From: Bog-473 sp963828825
Lineage (GTDB): Bacteria; Actinomycetota; Acidimicrobiia; Acidimicrobiales; RAAP-2
NCBI GenBank assembly: GCA_963828825.1
Contig: CAWHGF010000007.1
Coordinates: 372,001 to 436,000 of the forward strand
DNA: 64,000 bases
Direction of reading: 5' to 3'
Positions within the stretch are counted from its first letter, which is position 1, and every line of letters begins with the position of its first letter. Below are positions 1 through 8,541 of the stretch, piece by piece. Position numbers and translations under genes: made by a program. Below the pieces are notes generated by a model. It was not told the DNA's origin. It ran no database searches and worked only from the letters and a program-made list of their open reading frames with translations.

Positions 1-1406
1 TCCGCACTGATGGAGAGGGTGGACGGCGCGACACCGTCCTCCTCCACGTATCCGTTGACGCCGACCATCGTCCATTCACCCTTGGCGATCTTGGATTGGA
101 AGGCGTAGGCCGCGTCGGCGATCTCCGCAACGAACCAGCCGTCGTCGATGCAGGCGAACACCCCCTGGAGCACCGACCCCGAGCCGACGTCGGTGAGGTG
201 TGCGAAGACCTCTTCGGCCTGCCGCTCGAGCTCGTCGGTGAGCTCCTCGACGAACCACGATCCACCGAGGGGATCGGCCACATGGACGACACCGGTCTCC
301 TCGGCGATCACCTGCTGGGTGCGCAGGGCCAGACGGGCGGCGTGCTCGGTCGGGAGAGCCAGGGCTTCATCGAAGGCATCGGTATGCAGGCTCTGGGTCC
401 CGCCCAACACACCGGCCAGAGCCTCGATCGCCACGCGGACGAGGTTGACCTCAGGCTGCTGTGCTGTCAGGGACACGCCCGCTGTCTGGGTGTGGAAGCG
501 CAACTGGCACGAACGTCCGTCGGCCGCCCCGTAGCGCTCGCGCATCCAACGGGCCCAGATGCGACGGGCGGCCCGGTACTTGGCGATCTCCTCGAAAAAG
601 TCGCTGTGGGCGTTGAAGAAGAAGCTGAGTCGAGGCGCGAAGTCGTCGACGGCCATTCCCGTCGCCATGGCCGCCTCGACGTAGGCGAACCCGTTGGCCA
701 GAGTGAAAGCAAGCTCCTGCGCCGCCGTCGAGCCCGCCTCGCGGATGTGGTAGCCCGAGACCGAGACGGGATGCCAGCGCGGTAGCTCCGCCGAGCAGAA
801 ACGCATGACATCGGTCACGAGCCGAACCGAGGGACGGGGTGGGAACACGTATTCCTTCTGGGCCTGGTACTCCTTCAAGATGTCGTTCTGGAGCGTGCCC
901 GAGAGGGCGGCCCGGTCGACACCTGTCCGGTCGGCCACGCCGACGTACATGGCGAGCACGGGGGCCGCCGGGGAGTTGATCGTCATGGATGTCGAGACCT
1001 TCCCGAGATCGATATCCGAGAACAGGGTCCCCATGTCGTCCTGGGTGTCGATGGCGACACCGGCGCGTCCCACCTCACCCTTTGCCCACGGGTCGTCGGA
1101 GTCACGACCGAGGAGCGTGGGCATGTCGAACGCGGTGGACAGGCCGTCACCGCCGGCACGCAGCAGTTCCTTGAAGCGCCCGTTGGTGTCGGCCGCCGAG
1201 CCGAATCCGGCGAACTGGCGCATGGTCCACAGCCGGGACCGGTACATGGAGGCGTAGGGCCCCCGCGTGTAGGGGTACTGACCGGGCAACTCCGCGCCGT
1301 CGGCGCCGTACACGGCTTCGAGCGGCACGCCCGACATCGTCTCGAACCGCGCCGGCCGCCGTGGCGACCTCTCGATTTGGTCCTGCCAGGTCTTCCGATC
1401 CGCCAC
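1..1406 (-). CDS. Isobutyryl-CoA mutase-type large subunit (methylmalonyl-CoA mutase family), 3' end cut by window edge
   Basis: B12-dependent acyl-CoA mutase, catalytic TIM-barrel domain; it would rearrange a branched acyl-CoA to a linear one. About 468 residues are visible from a GTG start (VADRKTWQDQIERSPRR); an in-frame stop just upstream and a GGGA before the GTG support this start. The protein runs off the left edge. Near the N terminus the motif reads RQFAGF and later ILKEYQAQKE. In family knowledge, methylmalonyl-CoA mutase has Tyr and Arg at these two substrate-binding positions, whereas isobutyryl-CoA mutase has Phe and Gln, so this is the ICM-like type. No B12-binding domain is seen in the visible part; in ICM systems it is on a separate small subunit. 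The gene lies 47 bp downstream of a MarR gene on the same strand. Substrate is inferred, not proven. Confidence 0.85.
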   Translation of the reverse strand, partial: MADRKTWQDQIERSPRRPARFETMSGVPLEAVYGADGAELPGQYPYTRGPYASMYRSRLWTMRQFAGFGSAADTNGRFKELLRAGGDGLSTAFDMPTLLGRDSDDPWAKGEVGRAGVAIDTQDDMGTLFSDIDLGKVSTSMTINSPAAPVLAMYVGVADRTGVDRAALSGTLQNDILKEYQAQKEYVFPPRPSVRLVTDVMRFCSAELPRWHPVSVSGYHIREAGSTAAQELAFTLANGFAYVEAAMATGMAVDDFAPRLSFFFNAHSDFFEEIAKYRAARRIWARWMRERYGAADGRSCQLRFHTQTAGVSLTAQQPEVNLVRVAIEALAGVLGGTQSLHTDAFDEALALPTEHAARLALRTQQVIAEETGVVHVADPLGGSWFVEELTDELERQAEEVFAHLTDVGSGSVLQGVFACIDDGWFVAEIADAAYAFQSKIAKGEWTMVGVNGYVEEDGVAPSTLSISA

Positions 1407-1429
1407 GCGTCCCAGATTACTTCAACATC

Positions 1430-1439
1430 AAACTAGTTT
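1430..1439. promoter_or_regulatory. Palindrome AAACTAGTTT upstream of the mutase
   Basis: A perfect 10-bp palindrome sits in the 47-bp gap between the MarR gene and the mutase. The adjoining TTGATGTTGAAGTAA (minus strand, about 1418-1432) is a poor match to the TTGACGTCGATATTAG-type element found elsewhere in this window. It could be a degenerate site of the same regulator. Low confidence. Confidence 0.25.
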
Positions 1440-1453
1440 CCACCCGCTGTGGC

Positions 1454-1963
1454 TCACTCGAAGTCGCCGGCGGCGCGGCGGAGGTCCGCCAGCAGGTCGA
1501 AGAGGCGACGGACGGCCGGTGGCGGCACGCCGAGATCCATGAAGACCTGCTCGTTCATGTCATCCGTGGCGGCTGCGGCGCTTCGCCGCCCCGCCGCGGT
1601 CAGGGAGGCCAGCGTGCCCCGCCCGTCGTCGGGATTCGACCGCCGCGCGACCAGACCGTCGCGCTCCAGCCGGTCGACCGCGTTGGTCACGCTGGCGGCG
1701 TTGACCTGCAGGCGCTCGCCGATCTTGCCCAGGGGGAGGGCGCCGTTGCGGGAGAATGACAGCAGCATGAGCACCTCGTAGCGGGCGAACGTCAGCCCCA
1801 GTGGTCGCAGGACGGCGTCGGCCCGGGAGAGAAAGATCTGCTGCAGGCGCATGATCGACGTCACGACGGCCATGCCCGGTGCCTGATCCCGCCACTGGTG
1901 GAGGCCCCACTGGCGCTCCGCCTCGGCGATCGGGTCGAAGTTCAGCCGTCGCGGTTCGGCCAC
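1454..1963 (-). CDS. MarR-family transcriptional regulator
   Basis: Winged-helix DNA-binding repressor of 169 residues with a GTG start. The winged-helix core is visible at about residues 60-130 (FARYEVLMLLSFSRNGALPL, then LQVNAASVTNAVDRLERDGL, then a wing with RRSNPDDGRGTLASLT). Length and layout fit MarR regulators that respond to phenolic or acyl-CoA-like ligands. It is followed on the same strand by the mutase gene and is divergent from the GH1 gene. A perfect 14-bp palindrome lies 19 bp upstream of its start, which suggests autoregulation. The ligand is unknown. Confidence 0.88.
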   Translation of the reverse strand: MAEPRRLNFDPIAEAERQWGLHQWRDQAPGMAVVTSIMRLQQIFLSRADAVLRPLGLTFARYEVLMLLSFSRNGALPLGKIGERLQVNAASVTNAVDRLERDGLVARRSNPDDGRGTLASLTAAGRRSAAAATDDMNEQVFMDLGVPPPAVRRLFDLLADLRRAAGDFE

Positions 1964-1981
1964 AGGCGCACGCTAGACGTT

Positions 1982-1995
1982 CGGGCGATCGCCCG
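1982..1995. promoter_or_regulatory. 14-bp perfect palindrome, candidate MarR operator
   Basis: CGGGCGATCGCCCG reads the same on both strands and lies between the divergent MarR and GH1 genes, close to the MarR start. Position and symmetry fit an autoregulatory operator. GC-rich palindromes arise by chance in such DNA, so this is only a candidate. Confidence 0.35.
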
Positions 1996-2033
1996 GACCG
2001 GAGAGGCTGCCTCGATCCGGGACAAGATGACGT

Positions 2034-2049
2034 ATGCAAAGCTTTGTAT
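2034..2049. promoter_or_regulatory. AT-rich near-palindrome ATGCAAAGCTTTGTAT
   Basis: A 16-bp near-palindrome (one mismatched pair) centred on AAGCTT, in the divergent MarR/GH1 intergenic region. Its low GC stands out locally. It may be an operator for the GH1 gene or part of a promoter. No regulator can be assigned. Confidence 0.3.
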
Positions 2050-2216
2050 GGATCGATTGCACGTGCCACACTTCGCCACGTGCTGCTCGTGCATGGGCCT
2101 CCAGTCGCGGATGGGGAGGATCAGCCCGTCCTCAGGGGCGGCCGCTCGCGATGGGAACGACATTCGCAGCACCCCGCGGCTGACACCGCATTGGTGACGC
2201 ACAGACAGGACCTTCC

Positions 2217-3452
2217 ATGACACGTTTCCCGCAGGGCTTCCTCTGGGGCGCGGCGACGGCTGGCCACCAGGTCGAAGGGGGTAACGTCAACGCCGACCTC
2301 TGGCCGATGGAGTGGGCGCAGAATTCGACCTTCAACGAACCATCCGGTGACGCCTGCGACCACTACCACCGGTATCCCGAGGACATCTCCATGCTCGCCG
2401 AGCTAGGCCTCAACGCCTACCGCTTCTCCCTCGAGTGGTCGCGGATCGAGCCCGAACCCGGCTTCTACTCTCGAGCCGCGCTCGACCACTACAGAAGGAT
2501 GATCGAAGACTGCCTGCATCAAGGCATCACGCCGGTGGTGACCTACAACCACTTCACGATCCCGCGCTGGATGGCGGGGAGGGGCGGTTGGAGCGCGGCG
2601 GACGCACCAGCGCGCTTCGCCGAGTATGCGTCCCGGGTGACGAAGCACGTCGGTGACCTCCTGTCGTGGGTCTGCACACTGAACGAGCCCAACCTCATGG
2701 CGATGATGCGAAGCACGGGCGTCCTGGCCATGGGTGCAGGAGACCGCGAGCCCACGACCGAACCTGTCGAATCGGGACGGCCCGGCATCGGAGGCTTCGA
2801 CCCATCGCGCTACCGGATGGGGATTGTGGCAGCTGATGTCGACCAGATGGCCACCGCACATCGTCTGGCGGTACAGGCGATCAAAGCGACCGCAGCCACG
2901 GTCAAGGCGGGGTGGACTTTGGCCCTGGTCGACCTCCAGCCCGCGGGGGGTGGAGAAGAGCGCTGGCGCGAGGCGCGGCGGCGAGGCCAGACCGATTGGC
3001 TGTCCATCTCTTCCGACGACGACTTCGTCGGAGTCCAGACCTACTCCCGGGCACGCATCGGCGCAGACGGTCAGCTGCCCGTTCCGGACGGTGCTTCCAC
3101 CATGCAGACCGGCTGGGAGCTCTACCCCGAGGCGCTCGGCCACACGGTCCGGTTGGCCGCCGAGTACGCCGGCGTCCCCATCCTTGTGACCGAAAACGGT
3201 ATGGCGACCGACGACGACGCGGCGAGGATCGCCTACACCCGTGCCGCGCTCGAAGGACTGGCCGACTGCATCAGCGACGGCCTCGACGTACGCGGGTACA
3301 TCCACTGGACCCTGCTCGACAACTTCGAATGGAACGCTGCCTATTCCAAGACGTTCGGCCTCATCGCCTTCGACCGCGAAACCTTTGTGCGCTCGGTCAA
3401 GCCGTCGGCCCGCTGGCTGGGCCAAGTGGCCCACGACAACGTCTTGAGCTGA
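2217..3452 (+). CDS. Glycoside hydrolase family 1 beta-glucosidase-like enzyme
   Basis: Retaining beta-glycosidase of 411 residues. The GH1 N-terminal signature FLWGAATAGHQVEG is at residues 8-21. The acid/base glutamate is in TLNEPN (Glu157) and the nucleophile glutamate in LVTENG (Glu326); the C-terminal HWTLLDNFEW signature follows. Both catalytic residues are present, so the enzyme looks functional. It is somewhat shorter than the usual 440-470 residues. There is no signal peptide, so it is cytoplasmic. It stands alone and converges on an amidohydrolase gene. Whether the natural substrate is a sugar or a conjugated glycoside is not visible. Confidence 0.92.
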   Translation: MTRFPQGFLWGAATAGHQVEGGNVNADLWPMEWAQNSTFNEPSGDACDHYHRYPEDISMLAELGLNAYRFSLEWSRIEPEPGFYSRAALDHYRRMIEDCLHQGITPVVTYNHFTIPRWMAGRGGWSAADAPARFAEYASRVTKHVGDLLSWVCTLNEPNLMAMMRSTGVLAMGAGDREPTTEPVESGRPGIGGFDPSRYRMGIVAADVDQMATAHRLAVQAIKATAATVKAGWTLALVDLQPAGGGEERWREARRRGQTDWLSISSDDDFVGVQTYSRARIGADGQLPVPDGASTMQTGWELYPEALGHTVRLAAEYAGVPILVTENGMATDDDAARIAYTRAALEGLADCISDGLDVRGYIHWTLLDNFEWNAAYSKTFGLIAFDRETFVRSVKPSARWLGQVAHDNVLS

Positions 3453-3485
3453 GGCCTGGACGTCCGCCCGTCAGCGGCGATCGGA

Positions 3486-4658
3486 TCAGCGCCGATCATC
3501 CACCTCGAACCCGACCCGCTCGACGTCGGCGGCCAGCCTCTCCAGGTCGAAGCCGTACAGGCCCGCCGCGTTCTCGCACAGGATCTTGCGGGCCACTTCC
3601 GCGGTGATACTCGGATGCCGCACCAGCGCGTCGACGCGCACCTTCGTTTCGGGGAACACCGATTCGAAGTGGGGGTAGTCCACACCGAACATCGCCGTGT
3701 CACAGCCGATGGAGAAGGGCTGGTACCCGGCACTCGGGCGGGCTAGCTCGTCAAGGGGGACCTGATCCTCCGTGAAGGGCGAGATGCCGGCAAAACAGTT
3801 CGACGCCCAGTAATCGCGGGCCGAACCCGTGAACTGCCGCATGCGCTGCAGCGTCTGGGCCCAACCGGTCCAATCGTCGCCCCAGTCCAGGCGACGGTCC
3901 AGCTTGCGGATGGCCGGAGCGATCCAATCCGCCTCGGTCTCGACGAAAGCCACCCGGAGGTCCGGAAAGCGCTCGAACACGCCACCGAGGATCAACTGCC
4001 AGAGGGAGCGGCCTGAGTAGAAGGAGTGCTCGAGGGCCAACGTCATGATGGCAGCGAATCCGGGCGGACCATAGGCGGGCGCTCCGGTACCCCCGTGCTG
4101 GCTGATCGGCAGGCCTACCTCAACGCACGCGGCCCAAACCGGGTCGAGCGCGGGGTCGAAGAAGAAGGTCCCACCCGGAAGCAGGGCGGGCATCATGACG
4201 CCACCCAGACCGTGCTCCCTGGCCCAGTAAATGTCCCCGACCGCTTTGTCGATGTCGCCGAAGGAGATCAAGGCCTGTCCCGCTCGACGGCCCGGCGTCA
4301 GCGCGCAGAAGTCGGCCAGCCAGCGGTTGTAGGCCAATCGGGCCTGGCGGTCGAGCTCGGGGTTGGAGAAGGAGCCCACGTCGTCCGCCGGCCGCGCCTG
4401 GAAGGGCAGTCCGTTCGGGAAGAGCACCTCGGCCACGACCCCTTGGCTCTCCATGTCCTTCAGGCGAAGCTCCGAGTCCCACTGCGACGTCGGGTCTAGG
4501 CCGGCGCTCAGATTGCCGCTCTCGGGTGCCCCGGCTGCCTCTTCCGCCCTCGCCCAGGCGTCGAAGGCGTCGAGGTGCTGCTTCTCGACATAGTTCCGGT
4601 AGTCACTCCGTGAGGCCCGGACGTGCCCGTCTACCGAGATGATCGCGGTCTTCGACAC
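3486..4658 (-). CDS. Amidohydrolase family 2 (ACMSD/resorcylate-decarboxylase-like)
   Basis: Metal-dependent TIM-barrel enzyme of 390 residues. Visible features are an N-terminal VDGH metal motif (residues 9-12), an HGG motif in ISQHGGTGAPAYG, and a C-terminal FGVDYPHFES segment carrying the conserved Asp. In this family such proteins act as decarboxylases or hydrolases on carboxylated aromatic or cyclic compounds; the substrate here is unknown. It is one of four such paralogues in the window (also 15036, 17950 and 25568). Two inverted repeats lie just upstream. It is divergent from an SDR gene. Confidence 0.85.
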   Translation of the reverse strand: MSKTAIISVDGHVRASRSDYRNYVEKQHLDAFDAWARAEEAAGAPESGNLSAGLDPTSQWDSELRLKDMESQGVVAEVLFPNGLPFQARPADDVGSFSNPELDRQARLAYNRWLADFCALTPGRRAGQALISFGDIDKAVGDIYWAREHGLGGVMMPALLPGGTFFFDPALDPVWAACVEVGLPISQHGGTGAPAYGPPGFAAIMTLALEHSFYSGRSLWQLILGGVFERFPDLRVAFVETEADWIAPAIRKLDRRLDWGDDWTGWAQTLQRMRQFTGSARDYWASNCFAGISPFTEDQVPLDELARPSAGYQPFSIGCDTAMFGVDYPHFESVFPETKVRVDALVRHPSITAEVARKILCENAAGLYGFDLERLAADVERVGFEVDDRR

Positions 4659-4674
4659 CGTCCCCCCTTTCGGC

Positions 4675-4691
4675 GCGAGATTTTGTCTCGC
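4675..4691. promoter_or_regulatory. Inverted repeat GCGAGA-N5-TCTCGC
   Basis: A perfect 6-bp inverted repeat with a TTTTG centre, 17 bp upstream of the amidohydrolase start codon. Position fits an operator at the promoter or leader of the minus-strand gene. It does not resemble the recurrent 16-bp element of the window. Confidence 0.35.
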
Positions 4692-4697
4692 CCGTGG

Positions 4698-4717
4698 TCA
4701 TGCTAACGATTGCATGA
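4698..4717. promoter_or_regulatory. Inverted repeat TCATGC-N8-GCATGA
   Basis: A perfect 6-bp inverted repeat with an AT-rich 8-bp centre (TAACGATT), in the divergent region between the amidohydrolase and SDR genes. It is a TetR- or GntR-like operator candidate shared by the two divergent genes. No regulator lies next to it. Confidence 0.35.
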
Positions 4718-4856
4718 AGCGAGAACCAGTGCGACTCCCCTGGAGCACGCCCGGGTGGGCGGCCGACCCGGACATGGCCGCCGCGCCCTATTCGTCGGCC
4801 GCGACCTGCTGGAACACTGTCTAACATCTGCGTCACCAGGTCTCAGGAGGAGGAAC

Positions 4857-5609
4857 ATGCGAACGGTTGTCGTAGGAGCGTCGAGCGGGCTCGGGCGCTG
4901 TCTCGGCGTCGGGCTCGCCCAGCGCGGTGCGCACACGGCACTGCTGGCACGTCGGCAGCAGCGACTCGAGGCTGCGGCGAAAGAGGCGGGTCCGGGGACG
5001 CTCGCCATCACCTGCGACGTGACCAGCACCGAATCGTGCCAGTCCGCCGTGGACCAGGCGGCCGAGGGTCTCGGGGGCATTGACGCCCTCGTGTACGCGC
5101 CAGGTATCGGCCCCCTCGCCCGTCTCGCCGACATGGATGCGGAGACGTGGCGGCGGGTCTTCGACACGAACGTGATCGGCGCGGCACTGATGACCGCGGC
5201 GGCGATGCCTCATCTCACCAAGTCCTCCGGCACTGCCGTCTACCTTTCATCGGTGAGTGCATCCCTCACTCCGCCGTGGCCGGGCCTGGGCGCGTATGCG
5301 GTCAGCAAGGCGGCGCTCGACAAGCTCGTCGAGGCCTTGAGAGGCGAACACCCGACCGTAGGGTTCACGCGGGTCGTGGTGGGTGAGTGCATGGGCGGCG
5401 ACGGCGACTCAATGCCCGAATTCGCGAACGAGTGGGATCAGGAGCTCGCGGCGGAAGTCATGCCGATGTGGTTGGCTCGCAACTACATGAGCGGTGCTTT
5501 CGTCGGCATTGAGGACCTCATTACGATCGTCGACTCGCTCCTGCGCCAGGGCGGCGCGGTCGCTATCCCCTCAGTGACGGTCGCCGCCCGCATGCCCGGG
5601 GAAGGCTGA
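4857..5609 (+). CDS. Short-chain dehydrogenase/reductase (SDR)
   Basis: NAD(P)-dependent oxidoreductase of 250 residues. The cofactor motif GASSGLG is at residues 6-12, a catalytic Ser lies in VYLSSVSAS, and YAVSK gives the YxxxK pair. The ATG at 4857 is chosen because a strong CAGGAGGAGG ribosome-binding site precedes it by a few bases and the Rossmann strand begins at once; a longer frame upstream is not needed. It is followed 17 bp later by the DUF427-thioesterase gene, so they are probably co-transcribed. The substrate is probably a hydroxyacyl intermediate (inference). Confidence 0.88.
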   Translation: MRTVVVGASSGLGRCLGVGLAQRGAHTALLARRQQRLEAAAKEAGPGTLAITCDVTSTESCQSAVDQAAEGLGGIDALVYAPGIGPLARLADMDAETWRRVFDTNVIGAALMTAAAMPHLTKSSGTAVYLSSVSASLTPPWPGLGAYAVSKAALDKLVEALRGEHPTVGFTRVVVGECMGGDGDSMPEFANEWDQELAAEVMPMWLARNYMSGAFVGIEDLITIVDSLLRQGGAVAIPSVTVAARMPGEG

Positions 5610-5626
5610 GCCCCCGCCGCTCGCTC

Positions 5627-6875
5627 ATGAAGATCGAGCGCTACCCGTACAGCGCGAGTGTCTGGTGGGACGGGCAGGTCGTGGCCCGGTCCGATGCGTG
5701 CCTGTGCCTAGAGGAGTCGGGTGTGACGCCCGTCCTCTACTTCCCGCTCGCCGATATCGATTTCGACCGATTCGAAGACCAGGGGAGCCGGCAATCCACC
5801 GGAGGGTGGGAGACGAAGGTGTGGAGCGTCATTCCTGCCGGCGCCGCCAGCGCACCGACAGACGGCGGCGACATCTTGTCGAGCCTCGTTGCGCCGCCGG
5901 CACCCCTCCGCGAGCTCGTGGGGTTCGGGTGCTTCGACCAGGACCGGGTCCGGATTGAGGTCACCGACGGCCGCGAGGGTGACGCTGCCCGCGATGTGAC
6001 CATCAAACGCTTCCCCATCTGGGGCGACGCGGCCGACCTCATCGACGTGCTGGAGGTACGCCCTGACGGTCCGCTCAGCTTTGTCGGGACCGCCCGGAGC
6101 GACGGACGACGGCCCGTCGTCGAGGGGAGCCAGATGCTCGGACAGGCGATCGTCGCCGCCGGTCGGCATTCGGCGGGCCGTCGGGTGATGTCAGCCACCA
6201 TGATCTTCCTCCGCTCGGCCGACGCCCATGAGTCCCTCCGGTTCGAGCTGGTGGAATTCGAGCGCGGGCCGAACCTTCTCCGGCCTGGCCGTCCAGGTGC
6301 TGCAGGGCCAGCGGTGCTGCGCGGCGGGCACCGTGCTCCTCGGCGTGCCGTCCGAGGACGTCATCCGACACGCCACGGACCCTCCGGACGTTCCGGGACC
6401 TTACGAGTGCGACCCCTACGATATGGGGGTGACCGGCCGTGACATCAGAGTCGTCGACGGCGCCTACACCAACGAGCCGGACGCGCCGGTTGGACCGCCG
6501 GTCGTGGACGCCTGGGTGCGCTTCCGCGAGGTGCCTGCCGAGCCCGCGCTCAACGCCGGCCTGCTCGCCCAGTTCTCGGGCCACATGTCGATCGCCGCCG
6601 CCCTGCGCGCCCACGCAGGCGTCAGCCAGGCCCAGGCCCACCGCACGCTGTCCATGGGGATCAACGCCATCAGCCTGTCACTACACCGGGAGGTGAGAGC
6701 CGACGAGTGGATGCTCTACCACCATCTCTCGACCTTCGCCGGCGACGGCACGACCCACTCGGAGTGCCGTGTCCACGACATCGGAGGCGATCTGCTCGCA
6801 TCCTTCACCGTCGAGGCGATGGTCCGCCCCTTCCCGGCCGGAACGGGCACCGTCGACGACAGGACGGCCTTGTGA
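5627..6875 (+). pseudogene. DUF427-acyl-CoA thioesterase fusion, interrupted by one frameshift
   Basis: The first frame starts with a DUF427-like segment (MKIERYPYSASVWWDGQVVARSDACL, acidic beta-rich, about residues 1-120) and runs into the first hot-dog half of a TesB-like thioesterase (GSQMLGQAIVAAGRHSAGRR). After LVEFERG at about 6266-6270 the reading must shift by one base to continue as RTFSGLAVQVLQGQ and on to the second hot-dog half (HAGVSQAQAHRTLSMG), ending at 6875. The joined protein would be about 415 residues. The thioesterase part is paralogous to 29831-30661. One extra base explains everything, so this may be an assembly indel. A thioesterase would release CoA from acyl-CoA; DUF427 has no known function. 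The next gene overlaps its stop by 4 nt. Confidence 0.7.
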
Positions 6876-7552
6876 GCCTCACGACGGGACGCGGCCCGCT
6901 GAGTGCCCGACCCGCCGGACGCTTCACGGCACCGATGCCCGCACCGGTGACCTACCTGGAGCCGCACCGGCGGCGGGTGCGTGGCATCAAGGACGACGTG
7001 ACCGTGATCGACAGCGAACAGGCCCTGTTGGTACATCGGCCCGGGTGCCCGCCGGCGTACGCCTTCCCTGCGGGCGACGTCGACGGCGTGCCGGCCCAGC
7101 CCGAGAGTGATGCCCCGGGCTACGTCACGGTCGCCTGGGACGCTGTGGGCGCCTGGTTCGAAGAGGACGAGCAGGTGTTCGGGCACCCGCGCAACCCGTA
7201 CCACCGGGTCGACTGCCTGCGCTCCGGGCGGCGGCTTCGGGTCGAGGCCGCGGCTGCCACGCTGGTCGACACGGCGGACACCCTGGCCGTCTACGAGACC
7301 GCCCTGGAGCCGCGTCTCTACGTCGACGCTCGCTTCGTCCGCATGGAGCTCCTGCGCCCGAGTACCGCCCAGACCTACTGCCCGTACAAGGGCACCGCCA
7401 CGTACTGGACGGCATGCATCGGCGACATCGTCCTCGACGACGTCGCCTGGAGCTACGAGGATCCGCTCCCGGAGTCCGCCCCCCTTCAGCACCTTTTGAG
7501 CTTCGACGACAGCAGGGTGACCGTTGTGCACGACCTCCCATCGGCGGACTGA
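6872..7552 (+). CDS. DUF427 domain protein
   Basis: 226 residues, starting at a GTG that overlaps the preceding stop (GTGA). Two DUF427-like segments are visible: one around PVTYLEPHRRRVRGIKDDVT, the other around LYVDARFVRMELLRPSTAQT followed by YCPYKGTATYW, the typical core of the family. The family is small, beta-rich and of unknown function; it is common in actinobacteria beside lipid genes. Translational coupling to the DUF427-thioesterase gene implies that the two proteins work together. The start follows from the overlap rather than from an obvious ribosome-binding site. Confidence 0.8.
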   Translation: MSLTTGRGPLSARPAGRFTAPMPAPVTYLEPHRRRVRGIKDDVTVIDSEQALLVHRPGCPPAYAFPAGDVDGVPAQPESDAPGYVTVAWDAVGAWFEEDEQVFGHPRNPYHRVDCLRSGRRLRVEAAAATLVDTADTLAVYETALEPRLYVDARFVRMELLRPSTAQTYCPYKGTATYWTACIGDIVLDDVAWSYEDPLPESAPLQHLLSFDDSRVTVVHDLPSAD

Positions 7553-7603
7553 CCGGCACCTCGGAGGCCCAAAAACAGTGCCGCTAGTGTGGCGCCCTGA
7601 GCG

Positions 7604-8467
7604 TTGTCCGGTGGAATTGGGGGCCTCGAGTTGGATAGTTACGAGACACTGCTTTATGAAGAGGACGACGGTGTCGCCGTCGTCACCCTCAACCGTCCCG
7701 AGGTCCACAACGCGTTCGACCAGCAGATGCAGGCGGAGCTACGCGCGCTGTGGCAGGCCTTGCGTAGGAACGACGACGTCCGAGCCGTGATCCTGACCGG
7801 TGCCGGCGAGAAGGCCTTCTGCACGGGCATCGATCGCGCCGAATCGATTGAACAGGGGTATCTGATCGACGAGGAGCGCCGGCTCAAGATGGCCAACAGG
7901 ACCGGACCCGTGTCGACGCCGTTCCAGTACAACGACCCCGGGATCAACATCAACCCGAAGGAGAATGACCTCTGGAAGCCGGTGATCGCCGCGGTCAACG
8001 GCATGGCCTGCGGTGGGGCCCTCTATCTGCTGGGCGAGTCCGACATCATCATCGCGGCCGAGCACGCGACGTTCTTCGACCCTCACGTGACCTACGGGAT
8101 GGTGGCCGGCTTCGAATCCGTGCACCTCTTGCAGAAGCTGCCGTTTGGCGAGACCATGCGTCTGATGCTGCTCGGGGCGCATGAGCGCATGTCCGCCGAG
8201 CGCGCCCATCAGATGGGGCTCGTCTCTGAGATCACGCCCTTGGCCGAGCTCATGGAGCGGGCCATGTGGGTGGCACGGGCGATCGCCTCCGCGCCGGTGT
8301 ATGCCATTCAGGGCACGGTGCGATCGGTGTGGATGGCCCACGAGCTCTCCCGGCGGGATGCCCGCGCCCAGGTTTCGAGCTTCGTGTCGCTGGGCACCCA
8401 GTTCGAGAACATCGCGGAGGGCCAGGAGACGTTCCAGGCGCCCCGGCCCAAGTGGCGGCTCCGCTGA
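7604..8467 (+). CDS. Enoyl-CoA hydratase/isomerase (crotonase family)
   Basis: 287 residues from a TTG at 7604. A second TTG at 7631 has GGGGG about 8 nt upstream and gives the more typical N terminus DSYETLLYEEDDG; either may be used. Crotonase features are VVTLNRPEVHNAF, the oxyanion-hole segment VILTGAGEKAFCTGIDR, and ACGGALYLLGESDIIIAAE with the central glycine-rich turn. It would hydrate or isomerise an enoyl-CoA in the cytoplasm. It follows the DUF427 genes by 51 bp and ends before a strong terminator. Confidence 0.87.
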   Translation: MSGGIGGLELDSYETLLYEEDDGVAVVTLNRPEVHNAFDQQMQAELRALWQALRRNDDVRAVILTGAGEKAFCTGIDRAESIEQGYLIDEERRLKMANRTGPVSTPFQYNDPGININPKENDLWKPVIAAVNGMACGGALYLLGESDIIIAAEHATFFDPHVTYGMVAGFESVHLLQKLPFGETMRLMLLGAHERMSAERAHQMGLVSEITPLAELMERAMWVARAIASAPVYAIQGTVRSVWMAHELSRRDARAQVSSFVSLGTQFENIAEGQETFQAPRPKWRLR

Positions 8468-8491
8468 GGTCCGGCGCGCCGGCCTGAAAGA

Positions 8492-8526
8492 CGAACCGAC
8501 GGCGTGCGGTGCACGCCGTCGGTTCG
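8492..8526. terminator. Bidirectional hairpin terminator between convergent genes
   Basis: A perfect 16-bp stem (CGAACCGACGGCGTGC paired with GCACGCCGTCGGTTCG) around a GGT loop, placed between the converging hydratase and solute-binding-protein genes. There is no long T run, as is usual in high-GC actinobacteria. Confidence 0.8.
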
Positions 8527-8541
8527 CTCGTCTTGACTGGA

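Noticed and set aside
1430..1439. KstR-type steroid regulator box
   Set aside because: AAACTAGTTT has only part of the KstR motif; the second half-site is missing.
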